NCBI RefSeq assembly: GCF_042429765.1
Contig: NZ_JBHLZU010000005.1
Location: 186,001-250,000, forward strand
Source of the DNA: Allokutzneria oryzae
GTDB lineage: Bacteria > Actinomycetota > Actinomycetes > Mycobacteriales > Pseudonocardiaceae
Direction: 5' to 3'
Length of the DNA stretch: 64,000 nt
Part shown: positions 17,500 through 26,795 of the stretch, one piece after another
Layout: every line of letters starts with the position of its first letter
Position numbering within the stretch: position 1 is the first letter of the stretch
Translations under genes and position numbers: made by a program
Notes under the pieces: generated by a model
The model's input: the letters and a program-made list of their open reading frames with translations, nothing else
What the model was told of the DNA's origin: nothing
The model's database searches: none

Positions 17500-17640
17500 C
17501 CAGCTCCCGTCCCCGCTCCGCTGCGCCCCGCCTCCGGCCACACTCCGCTCCCGCCCACGCTCCGCTGCGCCCCCGCTCCCGCTCCGCGGCGCCCCGCCTC
17601 CGGCCGCGCTCCGCCTCCGGCCGCGCTCCGCGCCGCGCGG
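17500..17640. repeat. Degenerate GC-rich tandem repeat left of palindromic element 1
   Basis: Words such as CGCTCCGC, CCTCCGGCC and GCGCCCCG recur in tandem, including an immediate near-duplication of CGCCTCCGGCCGCGCTC. There is no coding signal. Confidence 0.6.
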
Positions 17641-17647
17641 CTGGGCT

Positions 17648-17716
17648 TTTCGCGTTTTGTCACCTTAATGCGCAAGAGAGCGCTCTCATTTCGCATCAAG
17701 GTGACAAAACGCGAAA
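17648..17716. repeat. Palindromic element 1 (type A arms)
   Basis: A 69-bp near-perfect palindrome. The outer arms TTTCGCGTTTTGTCACCTT and its exact complement (19 bp) enclose ATGCG/CGCAT and a perfect 12-bp core GAGAGCGCTCTC. It lies in the convergent gap between 17442 and 17982. Confidence 0.93.
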
Positions 17717-17847
17717 CGGGGGACGCGTTTGGTGGCTCAGGGGGAGGGGTGAGCGGTTGGTGAGGTGGTGTCGCGCGGCGGCGTGACGTGCGGGGAAGTC
17801 CCGCGTACGGGGGAGGAGGGTGAGTGGGGGAGCCAGGCGTGCGGGGG

Positions 17848-17960
17848 AGCCGGGCGTGGGCAGCCTGGCGGGTGGGGCAGCCGGGCGGGTGGGGCAGCCG
17901 GGCGGGTGGGGCAGCCGGGCGGGTGGCGGAGCCGGGCGGGTGGCGGAGCCGGGTGAGTGG
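17848..17960. repeat. 17-bp tandem repeat right of palindromic element 1
   Basis: The unit CGGGTGGGGCAGCCGGG is repeated about six times with small changes, ending just before the stop of the dehydrogenase gene. It gives a proline/arginine-rich spurious frame on the minus strand. Confidence 0.8.
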
Positions 17961-17981
17961 GCAGCCTGGCGAGCGGGGGAG

Positions 17982-18848
17982 TCAGGTGGGCGGGTTGTGG
18001 TAGGTGTGGAAGCCCTTGCCGGTCTTGCGGCCGAGGTCGCCGGCGCACACCAGGTCGGCGAGCAGGCGGCTCGGGGCGAAGCGGGAGTCGTTGGTGCACT
18101 CCTGGAGCACCACCAGCGAGTCCAGCACCGTGTCCAGGCCGATCAGGTCGGCCGTGGCCAGCGGCCCCATGGCGTGGCCGAAGCAGTCCTGGAAGATCTT
18201 GTCCACTGTGGACGGATCGGCGGTGTTCTCCTGCACCACGATCGACGCCTCGTTCACCGTCAGCATCAGCACCCGGTTGGACACGAAGCCGGGCGCGTCC
18301 CGCACGACGATGCCCTGCTTGCCCATGCTCGCCAGCAGCGCCAGCGCTCGGTCCACGGTGTCGTCGCTGGTCACCGCCGCGCGGATCACCTCGACGCTGT
18401 CCTTGAGCGGCACCGGGTTCATGAAGTGGGTGCCCAGCACCCGGTCCGGTCTGCGGGTGTTGACGGCCAGCCGCTCGATCGGCACCGCCGAGGTGCAGGA
18501 GGCGAGCACCGCGTCCGCCGGACAGATCACGTCCAGCTCGCCGAAGAGCTTGTCCTTGAGCGCCAACCGTTCCGGCCCGCACTCGATCACGAAGCGGGCG
18601 TCGGCGAGGTCGGTGATCTCCTCGGTCCAGCGCACCCGCGCGAGCACGTCGTCCGGCGGGGTCGCGGGCAGGCGGCGCAGCAGCGTGGCGAGGCGCAGCC
18701 CGTCGCGGAGCCGGGAAAGCCCGTCCACCAAGGCTTTCCGGACCGGGTCGACCACGATGACCCGGTGTCCCGCCGCCGCGAGGCACTGCGCGACCCCCGC
18801 GCCCATCGTGCCCGCGCCGACCACTCCGACCGGACGGGTCTCGCTCAT
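17982..18848 (-). CDS. 3-hydroxyacyl-CoA (3-hydroxybutyryl-CoA) dehydrogenase
   Basis: The product has 288 aa, the usual size for single-domain enzymes of this type. The Rossmann motif is VGVVGAGTMGAGVAQ, the catalytic His region is GTHFMNPVPL, and the C-terminal NAD/dimer part has GPLATADLIGLDT and GRKTGKGF. It oxidises 3-hydroxyacyl-CoA in fatty-acid or crotonyl/butyryl-CoA metabolism. It could use products of the lysine pathway (3-hydroxybutyryl-CoA), but it is 6.7 kb away, so the link is speculative. Confidence 0.92.
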   Translation of the reverse strand: MSETRPVGVVGAGTMGAGVAQCLAAAGHRVIVVDPVRKALVDGLSRLRDGLRLATLLRRLPATPPDDVLARVRWTEEITDLADARFVIECGPERLALKDKLFGELDVICPADAVLASCTSAVPIERLAVNTRRPDRVLGTHFMNPVPLKDSVEVIRAAVTSDDTVDRALALLASMGKQGIVVRDAPGFVSNRVLMLTVNEASIVVQENTADPSTVDKIFQDCFGHAMGPLATADLIGLDTVLDSLVVLQECTNDSRFAPSRLLADLVCAGDLGRKTGKGFHTYHNPPT

Positions 18849-19377
18849 CGCTTCGGCTCCTTTGTGGCGCGCCCGTGGTCACACGGCCGATCGGCGGCCG
18901 CTCGGGTGCTCCTGGCAGACCATGCGAGGTGCTCCCGGAACGCGCTCTTCTCCGAGGGTCCATTCAGTACCACGTGAATGCGACCAAAGCCAGGGTTTCC
19001 TTTTACTGCAAGGCTATTGCGTTTTCAAAGCCGCTCGATAACGTTTCGATGGCGCGGTGTTCTCCCCGTGGCCGGGGTGGCTTGGGTTCCAGCGGTGACG
19101 CGTTCGCCGGACGCGCGAACCCAACGGACCGCGGCTTGTCGGAGCGCAACGGGAAATCGGTGGGCTGCTACCTGGCGGCCGGTGGCTTCGGAGTGATCGG
19201 GGTTTCGCGTTGAGCGGCCTCGTTGTGCGAGAGAGCGCTCCCTTTTCGCATTGAACCCGCAAAAGTGAAAGGGGGTGGGCTTCGGGGTCGGGCGGCTGCG
19301 TGCGGGTGGCGAAACCCGAGCGAGCCACACCGTCCCGGAATGCCTGGCCTCGGTGGGGGACGCGTGGGACGGGGTGG
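18849..19377. other. 529-bp intergenic region
   Basis: It lies upstream of the dehydrogenase and downstream of the NAT gene. GC drops around 18960-19060. Apart from the decayed palindromic element at 19203-19270 I see no gene; open frames here lack ribosome-binding sites and family resemblance. Confidence 0.55.
19203..19270. repeat. Palindromic element 2 (decayed arms, intact core)
   Basis: The same 68-bp layout TTTCGCGTT ... AAAAGTGAAA surrounds the core GCGAGAGAGCGCTCCC and TTTTCGC, but the outer arms no longer pair well. It is the only copy not between convergent genes. Confidence 0.7.
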
Positions 19378-20136
19378 TCACGGGCCGGTGGGGACGCGCG
19401 GAAGGTCGAAGCCGAAGTGCTCGCGGTAAGCCGTGAGGATCGCCTCGTCGGAGTGCAGCTTCTCCTCGGTTCGCTCCCCGCCCACCGTCCTGATGAGACG
19501 GTCACCGCTGAGCGTGAGCCTGCCGCCCGGCACCGGCTTCGAACAGGCCGGTCCGCGCCGGAACGGGGAGTCCGGCGACGTCTGCTGGTACCAGCACGTC
19601 GGCACGAAGTCCGCCATCCGGCGCGGGCGCGGGTCCAGCAGATACTCCGGAGAGCCGTCGCGCAGCACGTCGATGTCCCCGTCTTCGGTGGGGCGCAACA
19701 AGAAGGTCCCGTCCGGATCCTGTTGCTCCACACGGGAGCCCAGCCGCAGCGGGAAGGTGCTGTGCCTGCCGAAGCCCACATCCGCCAGCCAGGGTTCGTC
19801 CAGGTGCACCAGCAGCGCCATGTGGTCGAACGGCGGCCCGGCCACACCGTCGTGGTAGACGCCCGCCGACAGCATCTCCACGCGGAAACCCAGCTCTGTC
19901 AACAGGTACGCGAACGCCCCGTTGAGCTCGTAGCAGAAGCCGCCGCGCCGCTGCCGCACCACCTTGTCGAGCAACGCCTCCGTGGACAGCTCGATCGGTC
20001 GACCGAGGTGGATGTCCAGGTTCTCGAACGGAACCGCGGCGAGGTGCCGGGAATGCAGGTGGTGCAAGGCCTCCAGGTCCGCGCGTGCAGGGGGATCCGC
20101 GCCGATGCGGGCCAGGTACTCAGGGACGAGACTCAC
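19378..20136 (-). CDS. Arylamine N-acetyltransferase
   Basis: The product has 252 aa from GTG 20136. The catalytic triad is visible: Cys in RRGGFCYELNG, His in DHMALLV and Asp in LADVGFG. PFENLDIHLGRPIELS is the signature N-terminal block. It transfers acetyl groups from acetyl-CoA to aromatic amines or hydrazines; in actinomycetes NATs also act in amide formation of natural products. It overlaps the end of the LOG gene by 17 bp, so the two are translated together. Confidence 0.92.
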   Translation of the reverse strand: MSLVPEYLARIGADPPARADLEALHHLHSRHLAAVPFENLDIHLGRPIELSTEALLDKVVRQRRGGFCYELNGAFAYLLTELGFRVEMLSAGVYHDGVAGPPFDHMALLVHLDEPWLADVGFGRHSTFPLRLGSRVEQQDPDGTFLLRPTEDGDIDVLRDGSPEYLLDPRPRRMADFVPTCWYQQTSPDSPFRRGPACSKPVPGGRLTLSGDRLIRTVGGERTEEKLHSDEAILTAYREHFGFDLPRVPTGP

Positions 20137-20671
20137 ACAGGGCTCCGAAGCGGTCGAGCAGCCGGGCGGGGTCGCTGTCCACAATAAGCACGTCCCGGAC
20201 CTCCTGGCGGAGGAATCCTTCGGACACCATGTGGTCGGCGAGGCCGAGCAGCGGCTGGAAGAAGCCGTTGACGTCCAGCAGCGCGACGGGCTTGGCGTGG
20301 ATGCCGAGCATCGACCAGGTCCAGACCTCGAACAGCTCCTCCAGCGTGCCGATGCCGCCTGGGAGCGCGACGAACGCGTCGGCGAGCTCGGCCATCTTCG
20401 CCTTGCGGTCGTGCATCGTGTCGACCACGTGCAGCTCGGTGAGCCCCTGGTGGCCGATCTCCCGCGCCTGGAGGTGGTGCGGGATCACCCCGTGCACCTC
20501 GCCGCCCGCGGCCAGGGTCGCGTCCGCGATCTCGCCCATCGTGCCGACCGAGGCCCCGCCGTAGACCAGATCGACACCGCGTTCACCGAGCAGGCGGCCG
20601 AAGGCCCTCGCGGTCTCGACGTAGTCGCTGCCCCGGCCCGGTCGTGACCCACAGAAGACGCACACTCGCAT
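20120..20671 (-). CDS. LOG-family nucleoside monophosphate phosphoribohydrolase
   Basis: The product has 183 aa. VCVFCGSRPG at the start, VYGGASVGTMG and PGGIGTLEELFE (the PGGxGTxxE motif) define the LOG family. These enzymes release adenine-type bases (cytokinins in plants and some actinomycetes) from nucleoside 5'-monophosphates. It is first in a two-gene unit with NAT. Confidence 0.92.
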   Translation of the reverse strand: MRVCVFCGSRPGRGSDYVETARAFGRLLGERGVDLVYGGASVGTMGEIADATLAAGGEVHGVIPHHLQAREIGHQGLTELHVVDTMHDRKAKMAELADAFVALPGGIGTLEELFEVWTWSMLGIHAKPVALLDVNGFFQPLLGLADHMVSEGFLRQEVRDVLIVDSDPARLLDRFGALCESRP

Positions 20672-20696
20672 GCGGTGATCCTGTCACGGTGCCGGC

Positions 20697-21298
20697 TCAG
20701 CGGTCACCGAGCACCGCGACCGCGACCGCGAACGCCAGCCTGCGGTCCAGCCAGGTCGCCGTGCTCTCGAAGTCGTAGCCGGTGGACCGCATCACCTTCG
20801 CCTCGCCCGCCAGCCACAGCAACGTCCGCTCCGTCGGCTGGTCACCGCCCTCGGCGCCAAGGGAGAACACGGAGTCCACCAGGCCACCGAGGAGCTTGCC
20901 CACCGCGCGCACTCCGGAGTCCTTGGGCGAGAGGGCCGCCCACTTGTTGCGCCCCAGGATCTCGGGACGCCCCGACTGCTCGATGCTCCAGGTGTGCCGC
21001 AGCAGCCTCCCCGCGGCGGGCACGCGCCGGATCGTGCCGATGACCTGACCCGCGCCGTCCAGGACCCGGTGGGTGTTCTCGCTCTCCTCCCGGACCTCGC
21101 CGGGAAGAAGGCGCAGGGAGCGTGGACGCGGTCCTTGCCGTCCCGCCCGCGCACGCGGACCGCGTTGGGCCCCACCAGTGTGCGCGTGTACTCCGGGCCG
21201 ACCTCGCGCTCCACGATGTCGATCGTGAACCGGCCGACGTCGCGCCAGTCGACCGCCGCGACCGTCGGCTGATGAGCCTTGTCCCTCCCGAACGCCAC
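20697..21298 (-). pseudogene. Conserved hypothetical gene interrupted by one frameshift
   Basis: The N-terminal part is read from GTG 21298 (AFGRDKAHQPTVAAVDWRDV ... GKDRVHAP). From about 21120 the plausible protein continues in another frame (LRLLPGEVREESENTHRVLD ... AVAVAVLGDR) to a TGA at 20697. The span of 602 bp needs one extra base to give about 200 aa. Whether this is a real mutation or a sequencing error cannot be told here. I do not recognise a function; the C-terminal half contains TWSIEQSGRPEILGRNKW. Confidence 0.7.
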
Positions 21299-21307
21299 GG
21301 GCCGAAC

Positions 21308-21724
21308 CTACTTCCGGCGTTCGTGCTCCACGAAACGCGTCGCCTCCCCGCTCAGCTGGGTGAGCAGGAACGCGCCCATGCCGATGTCGTCGGTCAGGCC
21401 GATCACCGGCAGCAGCTCGGGGATCAGGTCGATCGGCGACAGGATGTAGAGCACACCGAAGATCCAGAACAGCCGCTTCGACCACGGCGGCGCGGGATAG
21501 GCGCCCGCGCGGATCGCCTTGACCATCCTCGGCAGCACGCGCAGCTGCCCGATGAGCCCGAGGCGGCCGCGCAGCAGGCCCACGACCCCGGTGACGATCG
21601 CGATCGCGGCGAGCACGAACAGGACCGTGCCGATCGTGGTCGGCTCCACACCGAGCACCGGGTTCGTCATGCTCCAGTAGGCGAACGCGCCGAGCCCGAA
21701 CAGCAGCAAGCCGAGAAGGATCAC
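21308..21724 (-). CDS. YkvA/DUF1232 family membrane protein
   Basis: The product has 138 aa from GTG 21724. Two membrane segments lie in the first ~55 residues, and the DUF1232 signature YILSPIDLIPELLPVIGLTDD is in the C-terminal half (residues ~92-112). The family's function is not settled. It follows the ABC exporter on the same strand, after a strong terminator-like hairpin. Confidence 0.87.
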   Translation of the reverse strand: MILLGLLLFGLGAFAYWSMTNPVLGVEPTTIGTVLFVLAAIAIVTGVVGLLRGRLGLIGQLRVLPRMVKAIRAGAYPAPPWSKRLFWIFGVLYILSPIDLIPELLPVIGLTDDIGMGAFLLTQLSGEATRFVEHERRK

Positions 21725-21743
21725 GCCACCACGCTACCTGCGG

Positions 21744-21794
21744 GAACGGCGAAGGGCCGGTCCCCGTGGGGGGAACCGGCCCTTCGGTGCCGTT
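21744..21794 (-). terminator. Strong hairpin after the ABC permease gene
   Basis: GAAGGGCCGGT (21751-21761) pairs with ACCGGCCCTTC (21775-21785), extended by CGGC/GCCG pairs outside and C/G pairs inside. It lies 2-3 bp beyond the permease stop. Confidence 0.75.
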
Positions 21795-21796
21795 CG

Positions 21797-22621
21797 CTAC
21801 GCGTCGCGCTTGGCCAGCAGGCTCTGGGCGATCACCAGCACCAGCAGCACCCAGGCGACCAGCACGATCGCCGACACACCGGTGCCGATCGCGTACGGCG
21901 CGGTCGCCGGGGTCAGGCCGGCCACGTTGTGCAGGGCCTCACCGGGCAGGTAGGCCATGATCCCGTTGCCCGCCTCACCGAGCCAGCCCACGATGCTCGG
22001 GATCACCAGCGCCACCAGGGCGGAGACGATGCCGCCAGCGGTGCTGCGGAAGACGATGCCGAAAGCCACCGCGATCAGGCCGTACAGCGGGGCCATCAGC
22101 GCCGAGCCCGCGATCAGCCGCAGGATGCGCGGGTCCGCCAGGCTGGCGATGTCCAGCCCCTGCGAGAGCAGGATCAGCTGGCCGACGCCGTAGGCGACGA
22201 ACGCAGCGACCAGGCCGACCACGTAGGTCACCACGGCGATCACCACGGTCTTGGCGGCGAGGAACTGGCTGCGCTTGGGCGAGGCGGTCAGCGTCACCCT
22301 GATCATGCCGGTGGAGTACTCCGAGCCGATCGTCGTCGCCGCCATCACCATCAGGGTCAGCGCGGCGGCGTCCGAGCCCAGCAGGCTGGTGGAGACCACG
22401 TCGAAGACGTCGCGGTCGGCGATGCCGGTGCCGGTGGTCACGGCACTGGTCAGCACGAACAGCGCGGCGGCCAGCGCGGCCAGCCCGACCGCGACCAGCA
22501 GCAGGATCCTGGTGGTGCGCAGGCTCCAGATCTTGGTCCACTCGGAGGCGATGGTGGTGGGCAGGCCCGAGGCCTTGTGCTTCACCGGGGACTTCACGGT
22601 GGGCGTCGCGGAGTTGCTCAT
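21797..22621 (-). CDS. ABC-2 type transporter permease
   Basis: The product has 274 aa. I start at ATG 22621, which overlaps the ATPase stop (ATGA). Six hydrophobic segments are visible. The sequence ASEWTKIWSLRTTR near the N-terminus and GSEYSTGMIRVTLTASPKR are typical of the ABC-2 permeases of actinobacterial exporters. It works with the ATPase encoded upstream; the substrate is unknown. Confidence 0.9.
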   Translation of the reverse strand: MSNSATPTVKSPVKHKASGLPTTIASEWTKIWSLRTTRILLLVAVGLAALAAALFVLTSAVTTGTGIADRDVFDVVSTSLLGSDAAALTLMVMAATTIGSEYSTGMIRVTLTASPKRSQFLAAKTVVIAVVTYVVGLVAAFVAYGVGQLILLSQGLDIASLADPRILRLIAGSALMAPLYGLIAVAFGIVFRSTAGGIVSALVALVIPSIVGWLGEAGNGIMAYLPGEALHNVAGLTPATAPYAIGTGVSAIVLVAWVLLVLVIAQSLLAKRDA

Positions 22622-23553
22622 GATCCCTGGTGCTCCTTGGCTGCGGAGGTGGCCTGCGCGCGGTAGCCGACCTGGTCGCGGGTGAGGTGGATGAACGCCT
22701 CCTCCAGACCGGGGCGGCGCGGGGTGAGCTCGTGCAGCGGGATGCCGTGCTGCGCGGCGAGCTCGCCGATCTGCGCGGCCTCGACGCCGCTGAGGATCAG
22801 CTCGTTGCCGTCGCTGGAGACGACGTGCGCCCCGACGCGTCCCAGCAGCGACAGGAGGTCGGCGGCCTTCGGGGAGACGACGCTCACCTGGGCGGCGACG
22901 CCCTGCCGGACGAGGTCGTGCACGCTGACGTCGGCGATGAGCTTGCCCTTGCCGATCACCAGCACGTGGTCGGCGGTGGCCTCCATCTCGTTCATCAGGT
23001 GGCTGGAGAGGAAGATCGTCCTGCCCTCCGACGCGAGCCCCTTGAGCAGCGTGCGGACCCACACGATGCCCTCGGGGTCCAGGCCGTTGAGCGGCTCGTC
23101 CAGCATCAGCACGGCCGGGTCGCCCAGCAGTGCCGCCGCGATGCCCAGGCGCTGGCGCATGCCGAGGGAGAACTCCCCGACCCGCTTGTCCCCGGCCTTG
23201 CCGAGACCCACCAGCTCCAGGACCTCACCGACCCGCTTCTGCTCGATGCCGCCCGCCTGGGCGATCCAGCGCAGGTGCGCCCGCGCGGTCCGGCTCTTCT
23301 GCAGGGCGGCGGGGTCCAGCAGCGCGCCGACCTCCCGCAGCGGGGCGGCCAGGCTCCGGTAGTTCCTGCCGCCGACGTGGGCCGACCCCGCGGTCGGGGT
23401 GTCCAGCCCCAGGATCATCCGCATGGTGGTCGACTTCCCGGCGCCGTTGGGGCCGAGGAAGCCGGTCACGCGGCCGGGGGACACCGTGAACGAGAGATCA
23501 TCCACGGCGACGACGTCCCGGTAGCGTTTGGTGAGACCGCGAACCTCGATCAT
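22618..23553 (-). CDS. ABC transporter ATP-binding protein
   Basis: The product has 311 aa. Walker A is GPNGAGKST, the signature is FSLGMRQRLG and Walker B is VLMLDEPLNGLDPEG. The C-terminal extension (VVSSDGNELILSG, LEEAFIHLT) is that of drug- or lantibiotic-exporter ATPases. I prefer the ATG at 23553 (GGGGA 6 bp upstream); an ATG four codons earlier at 23565 is possible. It is coupled to the permease. Confidence 0.93.
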   Translation of the reverse strand: MIEVRGLTKRYRDVVAVDDLSFTVSPGRVTGFLGPNGAGKSTTMRMILGLDTPTAGSAHVGGRNYRSLAAPLREVGALLDPAALQKSRTARAHLRWIAQAGGIEQKRVGEVLELVGLGKAGDKRVGEFSLGMRQRLGIAAALLGDPAVLMLDEPLNGLDPEGIVWVRTLLKGLASEGRTIFLSSHLMNEMEATADHVLVIGKGKLIADVSVHDLVRQGVAAQVSVVSPKAADLLSLLGRVGAHVVSSDGNELILSGVEAAQIGELAAQHGIPLHELTPRRPGLEEAFIHLTRDQVGYRAQATSAAKEHQGS

Positions 23554-23821
23554 TGAGTTCCCCATCGCTTAAGAAGTGGTCGAAGTCTTGTGCACGAGAC
23601 AAATGTGCCGGGATACCGGTCCCGGGGCATACCTCGTCCGTCACGAATCGACCATGACGTCTGTCAGGGCGTGGGGTTGACGGCTGTCATCGCAGTTCAC
23701 AAGGGTGTAGCCCGGTGTGTAGGCCCTTTCGGCTACAACCGCGAATACCCCCGAAAGTGGGGTTGACGCCGATAACGCGCATATAACGCCTGCGTGTCGC
23801 GGTCCTGTGCGACGGGAATTG

Positions 23822-24526
23822 CTACCGATCCCGGTACTTGACGCCGCGCAGCGCGCCCGCCCCGGCCGACCCGCCGAGGATCATCGCGTCCTCGCGCGGG
23901 TCCACCGCGCGCAGCGCGGTCAGGAACCGCTCGGCCTGCGCCTCGGCCGGCTCGTCGGTCACCGCCACGATCCGGCTCAGGTGGTAGTGGTCGCCGCGCG
24001 CGGGCGGCGGCGTGAAGAAGGTGACGTCGATGTGGTGCTCCTTGGCGAAGACGAAGCACATGCTGCTGTCCCAGCGCCCCAACAGGTTCGGGTCGTCCTG
24101 CAGCTCGGCCCGCACCAGCCGGGCGACCACCCGCGCGGGCCACTCCCACGAGCGGTCCCGTTCCGCGCGGGTCAGCTCCGCCTCGTACTGCGCCGCGTCG
24201 AACCGGAACTCCGCGGGGACCTCGCCGCGGTCGGAGGTGTTCTCCCAGTCGTACCAGACGATCTGCTCGCCCTCGCGCCTGATCAGCACCGACAGCGCGC
24301 CGCAGCACTCCGCGACGCACTCCGCCTCGGCGATCCGGACGCGGCGCGGCTCGGAGCCGGGAAGGAGGCGGCAGCCCGGCCCGAGCACGTGGTCCGGGTC
24401 GTGGTTCGGACCGGCGTCGAAGCACGCGCCCGCCACGTCCTCGCCGTCGACGAGCACGCGCAGCTCCGTCTCGCCCCAGGCCGAGTCCTTGGGCGTGGTC
24501 ACGGTGAGAGACAAGTGGTTGGACAC
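23822..24526 (-). CDS. Hypothetical protein
   Basis: The product has 234 aa from GTG 24526. It opens SNHLSLTVTTPKDSAWGETE and contains a cysteine cluster (AEAECVAECCGAL) near residue 70. No membrane segment or signal peptide is seen. The composition and codon use are normal for a real gene. I do not recognise a function. The 256-bp gap to the ATPase gene holds no obvious element. Confidence 0.75.
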   Translation of the reverse strand: MSNHLSLTVTTPKDSAWGETELRVLVDGEDVAGACFDAGPNHDPDHVLGPGCRLLPGSEPRRVRIAEAECVAECCGALSVLIRREGEQIVWYDWENTSDRGEVPAEFRFDAAQYEAELTRAERDRSWEWPARVVARLVRAELQDDPNLLGRWDSSMCFVFAKEHHIDVTFFTPPPARGDHYHLSRIVAVTDEPAEAQAERFLTALRAVDPREDAMILGGSAGAGALRGVKYRDR

Positions 24527-24756
24527 TCCGTCACGCTAACCGCGACGGTGGTCAGCGGGTCCCCGTTGTGCGGAAACGTGCTCCATAGGTGCCCGGACCG
24601 AAGCGATCCGCAGTGATGCGGCGCTGATGGAACCTGTCTGACCAGATCGAGTTGACCTGGTGGTTTCAGTCCTGCCTGAAGGCGGTGGGGGCGGCGGCAC
24701 CGCCGTTGCTAGCTTCACGCTCTGTCGGGGACGGCCGCAGAGCCAGCGAGGGGTGG

Positions 24757-24780
24757 GGGAGCGTCTCCCGGGACGCTCCC
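24757..24780 (-). terminator. Terminator-like hairpin downstream of ogt
   Basis: GGGAGCGTC (24757-24765) pairs perfectly with GACGCTCCC (24772-24780) around a 6-nt loop, 12 bp past the ogt stop. The rest of the gap 24527-24791 shows nothing I can name. Confidence 0.65.
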
Positions 24781-24791
24781 TCTGGCCCCCG

Positions 24792-25280
24792 TCAGTGCCC
24801 CGCGGTCTCGCGCTCGAAGTCGAGCAGGTGGCGCTTGCGCTCGATCCCGCCGCCGTAGCCGGTGAGGTCGCCGTTCGATCCCACCACCCGGTGGCACGGG
24901 ACGATGATGCTCACCGGGTTCTTGCCGTTGGCCAGGCCAACCGCGCGCGAGGCTGTCGGCTTCCCGATGCGCTCCGCCAGCTGCCCGTACGACACGGTCT
25001 CGCCGTAGCCGATCTCCAGCAGCTCGGCCCACACCCGGCGCTGGAACGGCGTTCCGGTCATCGCCAGCGGCAGGTCGAACTCCGTGAGCGTCCCGGCGAA
25101 GTACGCTTCCAGCTGCGCGATCACCTCGTCGAACCCGCTGTCCACACGGGGGCCGAAGGTCGACTCCGCCGGGCGGTGCCGCTGGTCGGCCATGTACACC
25201 CCCGCCAGCCCGTCATCGGTCGCGACGAGCGTCAGCGGCCCGATCCGGCTGTCCACCACGGTGTGCCTGCGGTCAGTCAT
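24792..25280 (-). CDS. ogt: Methylated-DNA-[protein]-cysteine S-methyltransferase
   Basis: The product has 162 aa. The alkyl-acceptor motif is VPCHRVVG (Cys129), and SYGQLAERIGKPTASRAVG forms the DNA-binding helix-turn-helix. It removes O6-alkyl groups from guanine by suicide transfer. It directly follows the Ada-AlkA gene (15 bp apart), forming an alkylation-repair operon. Confidence 0.95.
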   Translation of the reverse strand: MTDRRHTVVDSRIGPLTLVATDDGLAGVYMADQRHRPAESTFGPRVDSGFDEVIAQLEAYFAGTLTEFDLPLAMTGTPFQRRVWAELLEIGYGETVSYGQLAERIGKPTASRAVGLANGKNPVSIIVPCHRVVGSNGDLTGYGGGIERKRHLLDFERETAGH

Positions 25281-25295
25281 GAGCAGATCCTTTCC

Positions 25296-26759
25296 TTACT
25301 GGGGAAGAAGGTTGATGGGGTGGTCGCCGGTCGCCCACAGGTACTGCACGGCGTAGGCCCGCCACGGCCGCCACGCGCTCGCGTGCGCGGTCAGCGCGGC
25401 GGGCGTGGACGGCAGACCGAGCCCCTCGGCGGCGACGCGTACCCCGAGGTCGTGGGGGATGAAGGCGTCCGGGTCTCCCAGCGCGCGCATCGCGATCGTC
25501 TCCACCGTCCACGGACCGAAGCCGGGGAGAGCGGCGAGCTGGGCGCGGGTGCGTTCCCAGTCGCTGCCCACGCCGAGGTCGATCTCGTTCGCGGCGAGCT
25601 CGGAGACCAGGTTCGTCAGCGTCGCGCGGCGGGAACGCGGCAGCGCCAACGACTCCGGGTCCAGCGACGCCAACGCCTCGGGCGTGGGGAACAGGTGGGT
25701 CAGGCCACCCGCGGGGTCCTGGATCGGCTCGCCGTGCGCGAGGACGAGGCGGCCCGCGTGGGTGCGCGCCGCGGCGGTGGAGACCTGCTGCCCGAGCACC
25801 GCCCGCACGGCGAACTCCGCGCCGTCCACGGTCCGCGGCACCCGCCTGCCGGGAGCTTTCGCGACCAGCGGCTCCAGCCCCGGGTCCTTGGCCAGCTCGG
25901 TGTCCACCGCCGTCGGGTCCGCGTCGAGGTCGAGCATCCACCGGCACCGGCTGATCGCGTTCGACAGGTCACGGAGGTCGGTCAGCGTCAGCTGGCACGC
26001 GATGTGGTCCGGAAATGGCCGCAGCGCAACGATTCCGTGCCCGTGCGGCAGTCGCATCGTGCGCCGGTACGCGCCGTCGCGCCACTCCTCGACGCCCGGC
26101 ACCGCCGTCGCGGCGAGGTGGCCGAAGAGGTTGTCAGGACACAGTGGAGCGCGGAAAGGCAGCCGCAGTGAAAGCGTGCCCGAAGACGGCGCGCACCGCT
26201 TCGCCCGCTTCCGCAGTTCGGTCGGCGACAAGGCGAAAACGGTGCGCACGGTGTCGTTGAACGCGCGGATGCTGGAGAAGCCCGCCGCGAGCGCCACGTC
26301 GGACATCGACAGGCTGCTCGTCTCGATCAGGATGCGTGCCGACTGGGCGCGTTGAGCCCTGGCGAGCGCGAGCGGCCCCGCGCCCAGCTCCGCGCTCAGC
26401 AGGCGTTCGAGCTGCCGGGTGCTGTAGCCCAGCCGCGCCGACAGACCGGGAACCCCGTCGCGGTCGACCACGCCGTCGGCGATCAGCCGCATCGCGCGAG
26501 CCACCACGTCGGCGCGTTCGTTCCACTGCGGAGAGCCGGGGCTGGCGTCCGGGCGGCAACGCTTGCAGGCGCGGAAACCGGCCTGCTGGGCGGCCGCCGC
26601 CGTCGGGTAGAAGCGCATGTTCTCCGGCTTCGGCGGCACCACCGGACAGCTCGCGCGGCAGTAGATCCTGGTCGTCAACACAGCGGTGAAGAACCACCCG
26701 TCGAAGCGCGCGTCCTTCGACTGGACCGCGCGGACGCACCGCTCAACATCGTTGTGCAT
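25296..26759 (-). CDS. Ada-type regulator fused to AlkA DNA glycosylase
   Basis: The product has 487 aa from ATG 26759. It has an N-terminal zinc/methyl-acceptor domain with four cysteines (IYCRASCPV and ACKRCRPD), an AraC-type HTH (VPGLSARLGYSTRQLERLL), then an AlkA domain with the HhH motif LPGFGPWTVETIAMRA and catalytic Asp in FIPHDLGVR. Ada-AlkA fusions sense alkyl phosphotriesters and excise alkylated bases. With ogt it makes an adaptive-response operon, probably self-activated. Confidence 0.93.
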   Translation of the reverse strand: MHNDVERCVRAVQSKDARFDGWFFTAVLTTRIYCRASCPVVPPKPENMRFYPTAAAAQQAGFRACKRCRPDASPGSPQWNERADVVARAMRLIADGVVDRDGVPGLSARLGYSTRQLERLLSAELGAGPLALARAQRAQSARILIETSSLSMSDVALAAGFSSIRAFNDTVRTVFALSPTELRKRAKRCAPSSGTLSLRLPFRAPLCPDNLFGHLAATAVPGVEEWRDGAYRRTMRLPHGHGIVALRPFPDHIACQLTLTDLRDLSNAISRCRWMLDLDADPTAVDTELAKDPGLEPLVAKAPGRRVPRTVDGAEFAVRAVLGQQVSTAAARTHAGRLVLAHGEPIQDPAGGLTHLFPTPEALASLDPESLALPRSRRATLTNLVSELAANEIDLGVGSDWERTRAQLAALPGFGPWTVETIAMRALGDPDAFIPHDLGVRVAAEGLGLPSTPAALTAHASAWRPWRAYAVQYLWATGDHPINLLPQ

Positions 26760-26795
26760 GCCCCCAGCATCGTCGTGCCGCGCGGCCATCGCTGG

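Noticed and set aside
23754..23790. TTGACG ... TATAAC as a plus-strand promoter
   Set aside because: Spacing is 13 bp and no plus-strand gene follows.
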